NCBI GenBank assembly: GCA_963693365.1
Contig: CAVNZM010000016.1
Location: 5,456,001 to 5,520,000, forward strand
From: Amoebidium appalachense
Taxonomy: Eukaryota; Ichthyosporea
Length of the DNA stretch: 64,000 bases
Direction of reading: 5' to 3'
Below are positions 1 through 12,580 of this stretch, piece after piece; position 1 is the first letter of the stretch, and every line of letters starts with the position of its first letter. The notes beneath the pieces are model-generated. The model was not told the DNA's origin. It did not search any database and saw only the letters and a program-made list of their open reading frames with translations. A program made the position numbers and the translations under genes.

Positions 1-1
1 A

Positions 2-781
2 CATGGTCGACAGTGCAAGGCTAAGTCAACACCGCTACCGGAGCGATGTGTGTTGAGCAAGGCCATGAGTCCGGCAAGCGAGGAGGAGAGAGTGGCGATG
101 CGGCAAGTTCCTTATGCCAGAGCTGTGGGCTCCTTAATGTACGCAATGGTGGCCACCCGGCCAGACATTGCACAAGCAGTGGGGGAACTTAGTAAGTTCG
201 TGAGCAACCCGGGACTTCAACACTGGGACGCAGCCAAACATCTTCTCCGGTACCTCAAGGGGACAACCAACTACGGGATTGTCTACCGCGGAGGACGAGG
301 AGGGAGTACAACAGTGGAGGGATTCACTGACTCCGATTACGCTGGCAACTCCGACGACCGTAAGTCGACGAGCGGATACATCTTCACTGCCAATGGATCT
401 GCCATCAGCTGGGGCAGCAAGCGGCAACAGAAGACTGTGGCTACTTCATCTACAGAGGCGGAGTATATGGCTACGTGCCTGGCAGTCAAAGAGGCTAAGT
501 GGCTACGACAGCTGCTGGGGCAGCTGGGCTACGATATGAGTGAGGCGACCATCATCTACGCCGACAACCAGGCCAGCATCAAGCTTGCAAGGAACCCGAT
601 GCTCCATAACAGGAGCAAACACATCGACGTTCAGTACCACTACACCCGTGAGTGTGTGGAGAATGGGGATGTAGAACTTGTGTATTGCAGCACGAACAGT
701 AACGTGGCCGACATGTGCACCAAAGCTTTAGGGAGACTTAAGTTAGTGCAGCATCGGCAGGCCATCGGCATGGCTGAGTAA
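2..781 (+). CDS. Ty1/copia retrotransposon polyprotein, C-terminal part (RT end and RNase H)
   Basis: The frame is open from base 2, so the gene runs in from beyond the window; the ATG at 65 is internal. The sequence shows the copia reverse-transcriptase tail (VPYARAVGSLMYA, then TRPDIAQAVG and LLRYLKGT) followed by a Ty1/copia RNase H domain. RNase H hallmarks are the first acidic residue in FTDSDYAG, the STEAEYMA glutamate, the YADNQASIKLA aspartate and the SKHIDV block. In this family the domain removes the RNA strand during reverse transcription. The fragment has no stop or frameshift before TAA at 779-781, and a polypurine tract and LTR follow. The visible part therefore looks young and possibly autonomous, but gag, protease, integrase and most of RT lie outside the window. 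Confidence 0.95.
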   Translation, partial: HGRQCKAKSTPLPERCVLSKAMSPASEEERVAMRQVPYARAVGSLMYAMVATRPDIAQAVGELSKFVSNPGLQHWDAAKHLLRYLKGTTNYGIVYRGGRGGSTTVEGFTDSDYAGNSDDRKSTSGYIFTANGSAISWGSKRQQKTVATSSTEAEYMATCLAVKEAKWLRQLLGQLGYDMSEATIIYADNQASIKLARNPMLHNRSKHIDVQYHYTRECVENGDVELVYCSTNSNVADMCTKALGRLKLVQHRQAIGMAE

Positions 782-905
782 GAACTACAAATAGTGTAGT
801 GTTAATGTTCGTGTAGTAGGTGTTATATGTGTTAGTATAGTAGCATAGTTTTAGAGTTGCATCTTAGGTTTAGGTTGCATGCGGTACATAGATAGAACAC
901 AGTGC

Positions 906-914
906 AAGTGGGGG
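906..914 (+). other. Polypurine tract of the copia element
   Basis: A short purine-rich stretch (AAGTGGGGG, one T) lies directly before the TGT that starts the presumed 3' LTR. In LTR retrotransposons this is the plus-strand DNA primer site. Its place between the polyprotein stop and the LTR supports both calls. Confidence 0.65.
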
Positions 915-1220
915 TGTCGAACAGGATAGCCATCCGGTATGCCCTGCGTTAGCGTAGCACTAGTGATCGGGAATATTCGAGATATTCGGGATAAACTGGT
1001 GGATAGGTTCACGATAGATCAGGATAGATCTAGAAGAGTCTAGAAGATTCTATTGGAGTGTTTTGATTGGTAGCGACTAGATCCATAGCGGCGGGTAGAC
1101 CAATCGGGAATAGTATGTAACATTCCAGTGAGCCAGACCACAAGTATATAAAGGTCCCGGCGGGCCAGTCAATGCAAGTCAGCAAATAATGAAGTCTCAC
1201 AGAGAAACCTCTAAGTTACA
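915..1220 (+). mobile_element. 3' LTR of the copia element (about 306 bp)
   Basis: The segment starts with TGT right after the polypurine tract and ends with ACA at 1220, the usual TG...CA ends. It holds a TATATAAA promoter box at 1145-1152 and short internal repeats of GATAGATC / TCTAGAAGA type around 1012-1050, as often seen in U3. A pure C-run begins at 1221, directly at the LTR edge. The 5' LTR is outside the window, so the exact 3' boundary and the target-site duplication cannot be confirmed; the end is set by the terminal ACA and could be a few bases off. Confidence 0.6.
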
Positions 1221-1522
1221 CCCCCCCCCCCTATTATGCCTCAACCGGCCTGCTTGCCCCCCCTTTCCCAACCGGTTTACCCCCCCCCCCCCCCCCCCCC
1301 CCCCCCGCCGCCATTCCCCCCCCCCCCCCCCCCCCTCCCCCGCCCCCGACACACCTCTTGGACCCCCTTTTTCTGGCTCCAGTGCTCCATACGTCACCCC
1401 AAACTACACTCACAATATGGTGCACCAAAACGTCCAGAGAGAGTCAGAGGGCTCGGGCTGGGGCAGGGAAGGGCCCTGGGGACTGGGTATCGGGGAGTCA
1501 TGGGAAAGGTGTACACAGTCGT

Positions 1523-1613
<91 letters not shown>

Positions 1614-2480
1614 GTGGTGGTGATATTGGCGGTGGCTGTGGCGGTGGTGGTGGTGGTGGTGGTAATGGTGGTGTGTGTGGGTGTGGGTGTGGGTGGGTGT
1701 GTGTGTGGGGGGGGGGGGGGGGGGAGGGGGAGGGGGGGGGGGGCGGGGGGAGGAAGCAGGCGGGGGGAGGAAGCAGGAAGACGTGCACATATGCCTCATA
1801 ATATTATCGACATGACAGAACATAGTAACAGCAATACTATGGCAAACTTGAGGTTAAGTGTCTCGAAAAGTGATGATACACTTTTGTTAATTGAAGCACC
1901 CGGGACCGGCCGGTCGGCTGCAACAAAACCAACTGCCTTGGGCCCCCGGGGGCCCCAGGGAGGTGACACTGTGTGTATGTGTGTGTGTGCTTGTGTGTGT
2001 GATACTGTGTGTGTGTGTGTGATACTGTGTGTGTGTGTGTGCGTGTGTGCGTGCGTGTGTGCGTGTGTGTGTGCGTGCATGCGTGCGTGTGTTAACCTTG
2101 AAGGCCTGGCGGGCCGAGAATGTAGGGGGGGGGGGGGGGGAGATGGGGGGGGGGGGGGGGAGGGAGGGGGGAGGGAGTTTCTACCTTCATTGTAAGTACT
2201 GGCAGGCTGGGCCAGCAAGAACCTGCACGGATCATTTAAAATTTCTATCATTTCAATCCGAAAATCTTCTAAACACTAGACTACCATGGCCAAGCCCAGT
2301 ACGTCTAGCTCTAGAGAGCCCCCCTAGGCCAACCGCAGGCACAGCTGTGTGCAGTACACCGTTAACGTTCAACCTTGACAAAGCCTCAAGTAAGCCTTGT
2401 GACTCTTTGAGTCAGGCTACGCGCCTGAAGGATGGGATGCCCTTTGTGTGCGTGCAAAACAATTCTGTCAAGCTCGGATG
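1221..2480. repeat. Simple-repeat block next to the LTR
   Basis: C-runs (1221-1231, 1279-1306, 1316-1335), an unbroken (GT)n from about 1525 to 1611, GGT repeats, long G-runs at 1706-1745 and interrupted GT arrays at 1970-2092. Several long open frames here on both strands are just translations of the repeats (His/Thr, Cys/Val or Pro/Gly strings). I see no gene. Confidence 0.85.
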
Positions 2481-2489
2481 TTTACTGAT

Positions 2490-2843
2490 GGTTTAGAACG
2501 AAACCAGTTCGACCGGATCATCCACATTCAGGAAAGTAGGCAGAGTCAATAACAATAATGCGAAGGGAGCCCTACGTACAAGGCGCATGCACACAACCAT
2601 CACCCTAGCATGCACGTTTCTTTCATGCAGACACGGCGCCACATGGGCACATACGCTGACCCGCACTGGGGCACAAGAGTTACAAGAATGACTATTCAAA
2701 ACAGAAATCAGAATTAAAAGAATAACTATAAAATGAAGGAATCGGAATTTCAAGAATGAATATATAAAACACGGAATCAGAATTAGGGAGGGTGGTGGTG
2801 GTGGTGGTGGTGGTGGTCACTGTGGTGGTGGTGTGTGTGTCTG

Positions 2844-2874
<31 letters not shown>

Positions 2875-5613
2875 GGGGGGGGGATAAAAAGAAAAACTGC
2901 CAGTGCACGTGGGTCACTGTTTTTGGTCACTGTATTTGTAACGGGCCGTTCATATTTATATAACTACTTTAAGTGCACGTGTTCATTATTATATACGATA
3001 GCCCAAATATAGAAATTTGGCGTCGAAGTTCTTGGAGCTAAAAAAAACGTTTAAAAAGGGGGGATAACCTAACCCCAAATTTACCTTGCCATTTTTAGCG
3101 AATGTATTTTTTATTCATGAGTTCTAGTAATTATCATGTGAGTGCACGTGCCTGCCTCAGGCTGATCATGACAATTGCAACACACCATTCCTACATGGAT
3201 ATCAACCAAAAGAAAATAGTCTCTACTGTGGTGGTCTCCTAACCTTGCAAGCGGCATGCGCATACAAGGTATTACAGTGACGCATGTGCATATTATTATT
3301 CTGTACACCGGAGTGTGGTGCACGTGGCTGTTTTGTACACATGTTACAATAGCAGCACGATCTCCCTAAACTCCATGTTTACACATCCCTCACCCTGGCT
3401 CTGCCTTGTCGGTGCTCCAAAACACACACACACACACACACACATCCCCCTAGACTCAGTGCCTGCACATGGTCGCATTCACGTGCAGGTCACGTGACAC
3501 ATGCGATGCCATACTGCCGTTTAGAGCAACAACCACGGCAGCATGTATACAGCACGAAATATACTTATCGGCAGCCCACTGAACTCGCCTTTTTTTTTTT
3601 TTTTCATGTATGACCCTGCTTTTTTGTGAATTCACCCTTTTTGGCCTCCCGGTAGTGGATTTTGCAGGATTTGACTTCTTTGAGGTCCAAAAACCTCAAA
3701 TTTTCCCCGGCGGGGCCGGGGAGGGAGAATTCAAAAATTGCCCGCTCCTGATATGGTACCCGGGCCGTGTAATACACAAACGACAATAAAACAGGTAACA
3801 GAATCACACGAGTGACTATAAATAGCAGGAATCAGAATTAAAAGAATGACTACAAGAATGACTCATGATAAAATGCATGAATCAGCATTGCAAGATCTAT
3901 AAAAAAAACCAATTTATTTTCCAAAAAAAACGTGTGACAAGAATGACTATAAAAGCAGGAATCAGAATTTAAGAATCATTATAAATGTGGTGAATCGGCT
4001 AGCAAACAACCGGGCACCTTTACAGTTCTTATTAGAGATGTGCCGGAATATCATTTACGTGCAGTGCAAAACCCGGCATGCCTACTTGCACAACTACTCA
4101 AGGACAGGCACACACCCAAAATACTGAAACACGGTTTGCTACATTTGCACGCCCACCCCCCTCCCCCCCCCCACCCCTCCTCCTCCTCCTCCTCCTCCCA
4201 TCACCTCACCCCCAACCCAAGGAAAGCAGCAGTATTGAAAAAACACAATGTGGTATCTACATAAACTTTACTCTCCGACAATTGACACCAGGTACATACG
4301 AAACGTGGCTGAAATTCAACTTATAATTATATCAAATAACGTAAACTTTGGTTCCAATACACAGATTCGACGGTTATCAACCACACACACAACTTAAGAT
4401 TTTTTCGTATAAAATTCGGAAACAAACAAGGACAACAAAAATTAGCAATACACATACATAGCAAAGTTAGTCATTGAAACCTCACACCGAGCCACTGATT
4501 AGTATGTAGGCAGCACCCGGGCAATCCGTCCAGGTTTTGGTGTCGGCTCATACAAAGTAACCTTCGTGAGCATAGTGGAAGGCTGCACCCAATAAGAACT
4601 GTGTGACCCACAGCGATCCTTTTTTGGCAGGTAGGTAGCCGTAGAAGTTTTTTTCCCTTCCGAGTTCCGGCCTCCAACAAGTAACCACTGACCTCAAAAT
4701 TTTCCACCAATCGAACGAAGTTGATCTTGTGGCATGTTCCACCGATCAGAACCAATCATTGAAATGCGTAACAAATGAAAGTTACCGCATCCTCCATAAA
4801 GCCGATTCGACAATGCTGACCTGTAATCAGTAATTAAGAATTTTAACATTGCATACAAGAGTAAAGAGAGAGAAAAGAGATAAACAGGTTGGAGTATGTA
4901 GGGATCCTGGGGGGTCAAATGGCGCCAACAACATTCGCATTGAAAATTTTCCACCAATCACATATCCAAATCCACAGCAAAGGAAGACAGCCGTGCAGAA
5001 AGTTTTCAGAACACAAGCCTTAAGACCTCGATGTGCGGGCGAATAATCAAGATGTCATCCTCCTGTTGCACCGTGCATGCCCGCACACGCACGTCCAGAC
5101 ACCCACCACCCTCCTCACCCTCCGTCCCTTCCTCCTGCCTCTGTTTCATGTGAAGATACGGGTTGAGGCACAGGCTAAGCCCCACCTTTTCGTCCTCCCC
5201 AACCGCCCACCCGTTCATGATCCTGTGGGGACAAAGAACAGCTTGTGGTTAGAAAAGGGAATATGGGACACTGTATGGTTGAGAAAGGGAATAGGCCCAT
5301 CTTGAACCACATTTGGTACGAAGGCACTTACTACAGAAAAAAAGGACATATTGGGATGCAAAAGATGTAGGAACAGAATGGGACATACTGAAAACAACAT
5401 AAATGCCTTCCCCCCCCCCCCCAAAAAAAAAAAAAAAAAAAAAAAGAAACAGGCAAACTTATTGCCTCAGTGTACACATATCACACACTTTCCCCCCTTC
5501 CCCCCCCCCCCCCCCCCCCCCCCCCCACCACCACCACCACCACAAAATAAAATAAAAAATAAACATAGGCACATTCGACTTTTTTACGTCAGTACACATA
5601 TCACCCCTTACCC

Positions 5614-5644
<31 letters not shown>

Positions 5645-5880
5645 AAAAAAAAAAAAGAAACATAACAAAAACACAGACGACTTTCATACCTTGTTTCAGA
5701 CGTAGCAACCCCGTCCGTCATCTTTCCCAGCGCCACCGCACTCTCAATAACGTGGGAGACCTCACCAGCTCTCCCCTGCACGCACTCACCACCCCCTCTA
5801 CCACCTTCCCAACCTCACCCATGCCACCACCCACCCCGTCCAACCCGTCCAGGCATATAATTGGCTCCACACTGCCCTCA
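2490..5880. other. Unassigned spacer with simple repeats
   Basis: Apart from the 34-bp repeats, this stretch holds a short (CA)n at 3422-3444 and two C-run/A-run compounds (5411-5447 and 5612-5656). Open frames at 4471-4755 (-) and 4849-5046 (+) have no recognisable domain and no convincing splice context. The motif ATTTTCCACCAATC occurs twice (near 4698 and 4947), which could be a dispersed CCAAT-bearing repeat. I cannot support a gene here. Confidence 0.6.
2683..3990. repeat. Two clusters of a degenerate ~31-34 bp repeat
   Basis: A unit close to CAAGAATGACTATAAAAGC followed by AGGAATCAGAATT recurs about three times at 2683-2790 and about four times at 3800-3990, with 2-6 differences between copies. 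The two clusters bracket about 1 kb that contains G-runs at 2859-2883 and a 67-codon minus-strand open frame at 3604-3807 that I do not recognise. The bracketing could mark the ends of an old repetitive element. Confidence 0.55.
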
Positions 5881-8800
5881 TCACGTGACCACCACGTGCC
5901 CAACCTCGTCTGCAGAACTTTCCGGAAGGATTGGTCTCTGGGCCCGGACATAAACGATCCCATAACCGCCGCCGCCTGGTTGGCTTGGGTGCGGGTGAGG
6001 GGAACAGAAACAGAGATGGGCTTGACTAGGTGCATTGCGGCGGTGTTGGGGCGGAGGGGGGTTGTATGGTGTGGCCACACCGTGGAACATGGAATAGCGG
6101 GCGGGGTCGATGCGTACTTCAGAGGAAGGTGGAACACGGTCACCCAGGTTGCTTACCGGCTCGCACACTGCAGTGTGAGCAAATCAGTGTGTGGCATATC
6201 ATTAGGCCAAGGAAGGATACATGCCTGGTTAAAAAGAAACCAGCACGCTAAAGCGGATGAGTGGGAACACAAGGGATGTTGATAAGAATGTTGACATTAG
6301 TGTGGACGCAGCAACCACATTACACCATTCCTGAGTTCAACAAAAAAACGAACGAAAAAAAAGAAGGAAAAAAAAACGAAACATGTGAGAAGAAGGGTGA
6401 CAGGTTTTGAGCCATGCACCGGAGCGGAGGGATATCAATGTTGATTGGAAGTGTGGATTACACAGCAAACACATTACACCATTCGCTCACTTACACACAC
6501 ACCCCCCCCCTTCCCCCCCCCCCTCCCCCCCCCCCCCTCCCCTCCCCAAAAAAAAAAAAAAGAACATTCACGTTTCCGAGGTTAACACACGGTACAAACA
6601 CCACCCACCTGGCCTGAGCAGCTCCTTGGGCACATGCGGGGTGTCGAGGTACACCCGCAGTATGAAACCCATGCAGAACCCATCCTAGGGGGTGTGCACG
6701 TCATAACTGCAGGGAGGGAGGGGGCAGGGAGTGGGGAGGGGGGGGGGAGGGGGGGGGGGATTTCGTCATGAAACACTATGTGCAAGCTCACGTGCATATC
6801 TATGTATTACGCACACGTGCAGAAGCGAGCCGTGGTGTGCATGTGCAGTGTGGGTGCACTGTTTCACAAGCACAAACTGCGCATATGTAGCTGTGATGAA
6901 TATGATGCCATAAAAATTCCCATTAGAAGCTTATCAAGCGTTTATGTTCCCTTCCCCCCCCCCCCCCCCCCCCCGGTCCCCCCCCCCCATCCCCCCCTCC
7001 CCATCCCTCCTTCCGGAAGAAACCACAAACCACGCACCTGTGTTGCTCGGCTTCGACGCCACTTGGGGGGCCGGGTGAGTGGGTGGGTGCATGAGTGTCG
7101 GCGCCGGCTGTGCCCTGGCTGCTGATTGGTTGGTTTGATGGCTGGGTGGATTCATCTGCAGCAGGGGGGTGGGCAGGCGGCCCACTGCGGGATAGCGGTC
7201 AGTGATGGCACAAAAAAGAATATGCCGGTGGCCGGTGGCAGGTAGAGGGGGGGGGGAGGACTAAGTGTAGGGGGGAGGGGGAGGCTGGGAGGCGGGCGGG
7301 CGGGGGGGGGGGGGGGGGGGGGGGGGGACTAAGTGTACACAAGATGAAAAACACCGTGACAAAACAAAGGCAGACATGGGAGGGAAAGGGGGGGGGGGGG
7401 GGGGGTAGAGTGTGTTATAGACGTGCACATTCACAACGGAGAGGGAGAGGAGGGAGGGGTATTATGTGCAGTGCGTGGTGCCATACAATGATGCGCGCCG
7501 CAAAAAAACGACCCACGGCATAAAGCAAACACCTATGGGAAGTGGGGTGGGGTGGGGGGCCGGGAGATAGATACTGTATTCTGAGTGGGCGGATGAATGG
7601 AGTAGTCTAACTAGGGCCCAAACAGCGCAAAATGCTTCCACACAGACTGACGGAGAAACTGACACCAGGAAGCTGCACAACCGCTGTGTGTGCGAGTGTA
7701 TGGGGTATGTGCCGGCATGCTGCTCTGCCATATATATGAAGCGGATGGCATAGGTTGAGGTTCTAAGATGCAACGAAAAAACGATCTCATGCAGTTGTCA
7801 GGTTTTCACAAGCTTTCTGCACAGCAAACCGGCACGGTTGGGTATTCCTACAAAGTTTTAACTCTTTACCTGTGTCCTGCTTGGTCATGAACGGCTAGCG
7901 AGGCGGTGGGCTTCTGGCCAACAGGGGATAGGGCAGGGAAGGTGGCAATGATCAGCTTGATGGCCCGGATCACCTCCGCCATTGTGAGCCGGTCCGTCTG
8001 GTTGTTTTTCCAGCAGCCTTGGAAGAGGGACAACACCTGGGGCGAAAGCGGTCGCGTCGTCTGGGTGGGAGGGGTACTTCACTTCAACATGGGGTGCATT
8101 GGGACATCTAACCCCTCCAAAATGGTCAAACGGTGAATAGTTGTCTCTGGCCAACAGCCAGCCGTTGTTGTTCTGGTACATGAGACTATACACCAGCAGG
8201 CCAAACTTCCAGACGTCGCACGGCTCACAGTTTGTCTTCTTCTTGTGTCCAGACTGGCACGCTCTCACCTCCTACGGTGACATAAGATGCGCCCTTTCCG
8301 ACCCGCAGTCAAGTACGTCACGAAAGCCTTTTGCCAGCCCGAAATCGATTAGCCGTACCAAGCTACCTCCTCCTCGTTCTTCTGGGTGCATAAAATTGCT
8401 GATGTTTGGGTCCACGTGCACAATATGGCAATTGGAGACATGGAGGAGCGCGGTTGCTGCCTGCTGCAGAAGCCGCCACATCTTCACTCCGTGGCGTGTT
8501 TGGCGTAAGGGGTTGAGTCTTCCAAGTTGGAGGGGTCGATGTTGACTTTCATTCGGTAGAAGTTGCGCAGATAATGGTCAAAGTGCGGCCCGGCTACATA
8601 CTCGGAGGCAATAGCCTGGTGGCGGGTTCCCATTAGCGCATGTGCATCTCGAAACCTAACGGCCTATTAACTTGCCAAACACATTGGACAGCAACGCAAG
8701 CACACAAGATCCAAACGTCAAGTCATGTCCCTTCAAAGGACAAATCCGGTAAGAATGTACAGCCGCCCTCCCCTTCCCCCTCCTACCCTCCCCAAACATA

Positions 8801-9876
8801 CACACACACACACACGCACACACACTTCCGTTTTCCATTGCTACAAAGAAGCTGGCAAAGGTGAGAAGGCATCCGGAATAATTGACGCATTCAAAGGGTG
8901 TTATAAAATGTGTGTGTGTATGTGATTCGCGGCTAGGGAATCTAGGCGGTGGGGATGCATGAGTGCTGGCGGTTGAACTTATGGAAACAACAGTGCAAGG
9001 AAAAACAGTACACATTATCAACCCACATGCCAACTTCTTATCTGGTGTTCATGCACCTCTTCCCAACAGACAAGCAAAAATGATCACAAAAAGAGTATGT
9101 GACAAAAACCAGCGGGGCCAACCTCATTAGGGGGTCAGATATAAAGGATGTGACATAGAAAAGCTATAGGTAAGACGGATTCCACGTCTTCCGACTTGAA
9201 AGCTTGCCAACTTACTTGTAGGACGCTGAGCTTTTGCTAAGGAGAGCAGAAGGAGGCATACGTAAGCACGAGCATGACCGTAGAAAAAAGAAACAGGACA
9301 CAACTACAGCAAATACCCGAGGATGACAGGTAAAAAGGCTGCTTGGTGCTCAGAAGGTAAGTGCAGAGGGCTTTATTATGTCAGAAAAACGCTCAATGGT
9401 AAACATAACACGCTGCAAATTGTATAAAACATCCTCAAAAGTGATTGTCGTGTTTTTGTGCTTTGCGGCTATGAAAAATACAGGCACGTCACAAGCTGAC
9501 CGGTTCTCAACACAGGGTGCCAACATCATGCCTTCTGACCTACCAGATATGGGTGGCCCCCCAAGGACTCGTCAAACACCCGATACTGCGCAAAAGGCAC
9601 CACAACATTTGGATGTGGCAAAACAGCGTTTGCCATGCGAAACTCCAAGTCCAATGTTTCTTCGTACTCATTATCACAATCACGGTTACACTTCTGCAAA
9701 ACTTTGCGGTCTCCTGGATGGCGTTTCAGCACAAAACTCCGAAGATTACTGATCTCTTAGCCCAGTATTTCTGTGAAGTACGCCAGGTCCAAATGTGCAT
9801 TGCTACCTGCACCTATCGGCGGGTTCTCTAACCGAACCACTGCCGTAAGAGTGACGGGTGACACCGTCTTCGACAT
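5881..9876 (-). CDS. Divergent protein-kinase-like gene, multi-exon
   Basis: Read on the minus strand. Proposed exons: 9876-9807, 9755-9540, 8647-8547, 8481-8317, 8271-8113, 8060-7870, 7184-7038, then less surely 6684-6609 and 6167-5881 (stop TGA). Visible kinase blocks: ASEYVAGPHFDHYL (hinge), HIVHVDPNISNFM (catalytic loop; the usual HRD is HVD, aspartate kept), LIDFGLAKGF (Mg-binding DFG), CDVWKFGLLVYSLM (helix F) and CWKNNQTDRLTMAEV (subdomain XI). No clear glycine loop is seen and the APE segment is lost if the 45-nt intron is real, so activity is uncertain. Without the short introns (51, 65, 45, 52 nt) the frame is broken; removing them gives an unbroken frame through 7870. The tail is Pro/Ser-rich. 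The exon 7/8 phases do not fit, so an exon is probably missed. A pseudogene is the main alternative. Confidence 0.6.
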
Positions 9877-10875
9877 CTTGCTAAGCCGAAAGAAGCCGTG
9901 GCACGCTCATGGCTAATACTTGGCCAGTTGTAAAAAGCAAGTATATTGCGGTAAGGCTGTTGATAGAAACGAGCCCAATGTTGAAATGAAATGTGTTTCT
10001 TGAAGTTACTCGAGAAAAATCAGTCCACAACATTGAGATGCGACGGCAAATTACACGTGTGTGAGTTGTATGTCTGCAAGTATACCAGCAAAGAATATAG
10101 AAAGGTGACGGAAAAGTACAGTGTGAGGAGTGTGTCTGGAAGGTTACTCGTTGAAGGAGTATAACCCAGCCTAGAACATCTAGCGTCGAAGGCAAAGTAA
10201 ACACGTGTGACTGCGAACTGATCTACCAGACCACTGAGACGAGAACATTTTTATTTGGTGCACTTCGCTAAGCAGATGAGCCTGCTGCTCACAGGAGCGG
10301 CTCATGCGGGGTTTAAGGAGAACAGATTTTCCAAGTTTTCTTCTTCTTCCACCATCCTTTTTCTTTTTTTTTTTTTGGGGGGGGGGGGAGTGTGTCTGCT
10401 GTATCAATCAGTAGCTCTTTTTTACAGGAGTTCTAGATTCTGTATCCCTGGCGTGGCGGTGGTCGTCTTCAGTGTTGATTGACTCAGCGTACCAAGAAAA
10501 AAAAGTGTACCAGCTGGTCCAGTACCGCAGAGTACTGCTTCACTTATTGTTTTATTACACCAATTTTACATCAGTGGGGATCCAGAATTCACACTATTCC
10601 ACCAATCAGATGCAAGCTTGGCATTTGATTGGTCGACACCGCCGGGGGGGGGGGGGGGGGAGACTGAGAGTGGGGAAGGAGGGGGGGGGGGGAGGGGGGG
10701 TCGGAGGGGGGAGTGGAGGGGGGAGGACTGAGGGAGGGGGAGGGGAGGGGAGGGAGCAAGGCAAGAATGTGTGGGCTGTTCGATTTTTTTTGGCGTGGTG
10801 TGTGTGTGTGTGTGTGCGTGTGTGTGTGTGTGTGTGTTTGTGTGTGTTTGTGTAGTAGTATGTGTCTGTGTGTGC

Positions 10876-10906
<31 letters not shown>

Positions 10907-11228
10907 TGCCCGAGTGAGGGGGGGGGGGGAGGGGGGGGGGGGGGGGGGGGGGGGGGGCATTTTGTTTTGTGGGTGTGGTTCAAGAGCTTTGTTTTGAAGT
11001 CTATTTTTAAATTCTTTTTTTTTTTCCCCTTTTTTTTTTGGGGGGGGGGGGGGGTTGAGGGGGGGGTCCTTTTTGATGTGTGACGGGGAGGTGGGCCGGG
11101 GGGGAAGCACAATTGTTTGTCCGCGTGTGTGTGTGTGTGTGTGTTGGGATTGAGTGCGTGCGTGCGTGTGTGTGTGCGTGCGTGCGTGCGTGTGTGCGTG
11201 CGTCCGTGCGTGTGCGTGCGTGCGTGTC

Positions 11229-11297
<69 letters not shown>

Positions 11298-11543
11298 CAC
11301 TGTGTGTCTGTGTGTGCGTGGGTGCGCGCGTGCACGTGTGTGTGTGTGTGTGTGCCAGGGTGGTGTGTGTGTGTGCGCGCGCGCACGCGCGCATGTGCGT
11401 GGGTGTTTCCCTTCCGACAATGGCCGAAGGGCGCAGTTTTGGAAGAGGTTGATCAATGATCAATATGACTGATGAACGTCAGCATAAACACAAGATAGAC
11501 ACAATCGTTAGGTCATTTCTCTCACGAATCCCTTTTCGTGTTA

Positions 11544-11586
<43 letters not shown>

Positions 11587-12290
11587 AAAAAAAAGAAAGG
11601 AAAAAAAGTTTCAAATAACATATTCGAAGGCTCCCCACCACCCTCCTCCAATCCCCCCCCCCCCCCGGCCCCCCCTCCCCCCCCCCTCCCCCCTCAAAAA
11701 AAAAAAAAAAAAAAAAAACGAATGAAAAAAAAAGACCACTACAGTCCCTTCTCCCGCTCCTCTTCACTCTGCCTTTTCTTTTTGGTTCATCTCGTTTTTT
11801 CTTGTTCCTTTTACCTCCGCCTTCCCTCCGTCTGCTACTGTGCTTTGAGAGAGATGTGTGAAAGCTCTTCTATGCATTACTGTGGTTGTTTTTGCACACC
11901 TGTCCACTGATTTACGGTATACGGGCAGGTATCTTTGAAAGCATGTAAAACTCAGGGTATCATATGGTGAAGGCTTATTTCTGGGACCGTGGAAGGGGCA
12001 TGGGATTTAATCAGGGAGGAATGAGTCCAGGCTGCTGTTCAGTGCTATGGACAAGAAGAAGAGAAGACAGGAGGGTGGGAGGTAAGTTTTGGTAGCCTAG
12101 GGGGCAAAGGGGATGGGAGGGGGGAGGATGGGGGGAGGAGGGAGGGAAATTTTTTTTTTTTTTTTTGGGGGGGGGGGGGGGGGGAGGGGGTACAACTACA
12201 GCACAGTCTTCTGTCAGACTCTGCATGTTACTCAGGGTCCCGGTGAGAGAAGGGGGAGGGGGGTGTGGGGAGAGAGAGAGGGGGGGGGGG

Positions 12291-12322
<32 letters not shown>

Positions 12323-12492
12323 GAAAGGTAGGGAGGAGGAGAGGGAGAGAGGCCCTCAGAGGGGGGGGGGGGAGGGGAGAGAGTGAGAGAGAGAGGGAGT
12401 GAGTGAGAGAGAGAGGAGAGAGGGAGGGGGGGGGGGGGGGGAGGGGAGGAGAGAGAGAGAGTGTGTGTGTGTGTCTGTGTGTATGTGTGAGT

Positions 12493-12523
<31 letters not shown>

Positions 12524-12545
12524 AGGGAGGGAGGGAGGGGGGGGG

Positions 12546-12580
<35 letters not shown>

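Noticed and set aside
3690-3725. Small GC palindrome (CCCCGGCGGGGCCGGGG region) as a terminator or regulatory hairpin
   Set aside because: Short, isolated and without a gene nearby that it could serve.
8272-8274. TAG in the kinase-like gene as a reassigned sense codon
   Set aside because: SF3B1 ends with TAG exactly where its homologues end, so TAG is a stop here; a short intron explains the case better.
7885-9732. Kinase-like gene as an obvious pseudogene with frameshifts and stops
   Set aside because: Not dismissed entirely, but four short GT-AG introns of similar size repair all breaks between 9876 and 7870, which is unlikely by chance. Kept as a gene at moderate confidence.
10589-11463. 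Long His/Thr-rich open frames (265 and 285 codons, minus strand)
   Set aside because: They translate (CA)n and C-run DNA; composition follows the repeat and the same DNA is open in several frames on both strands.
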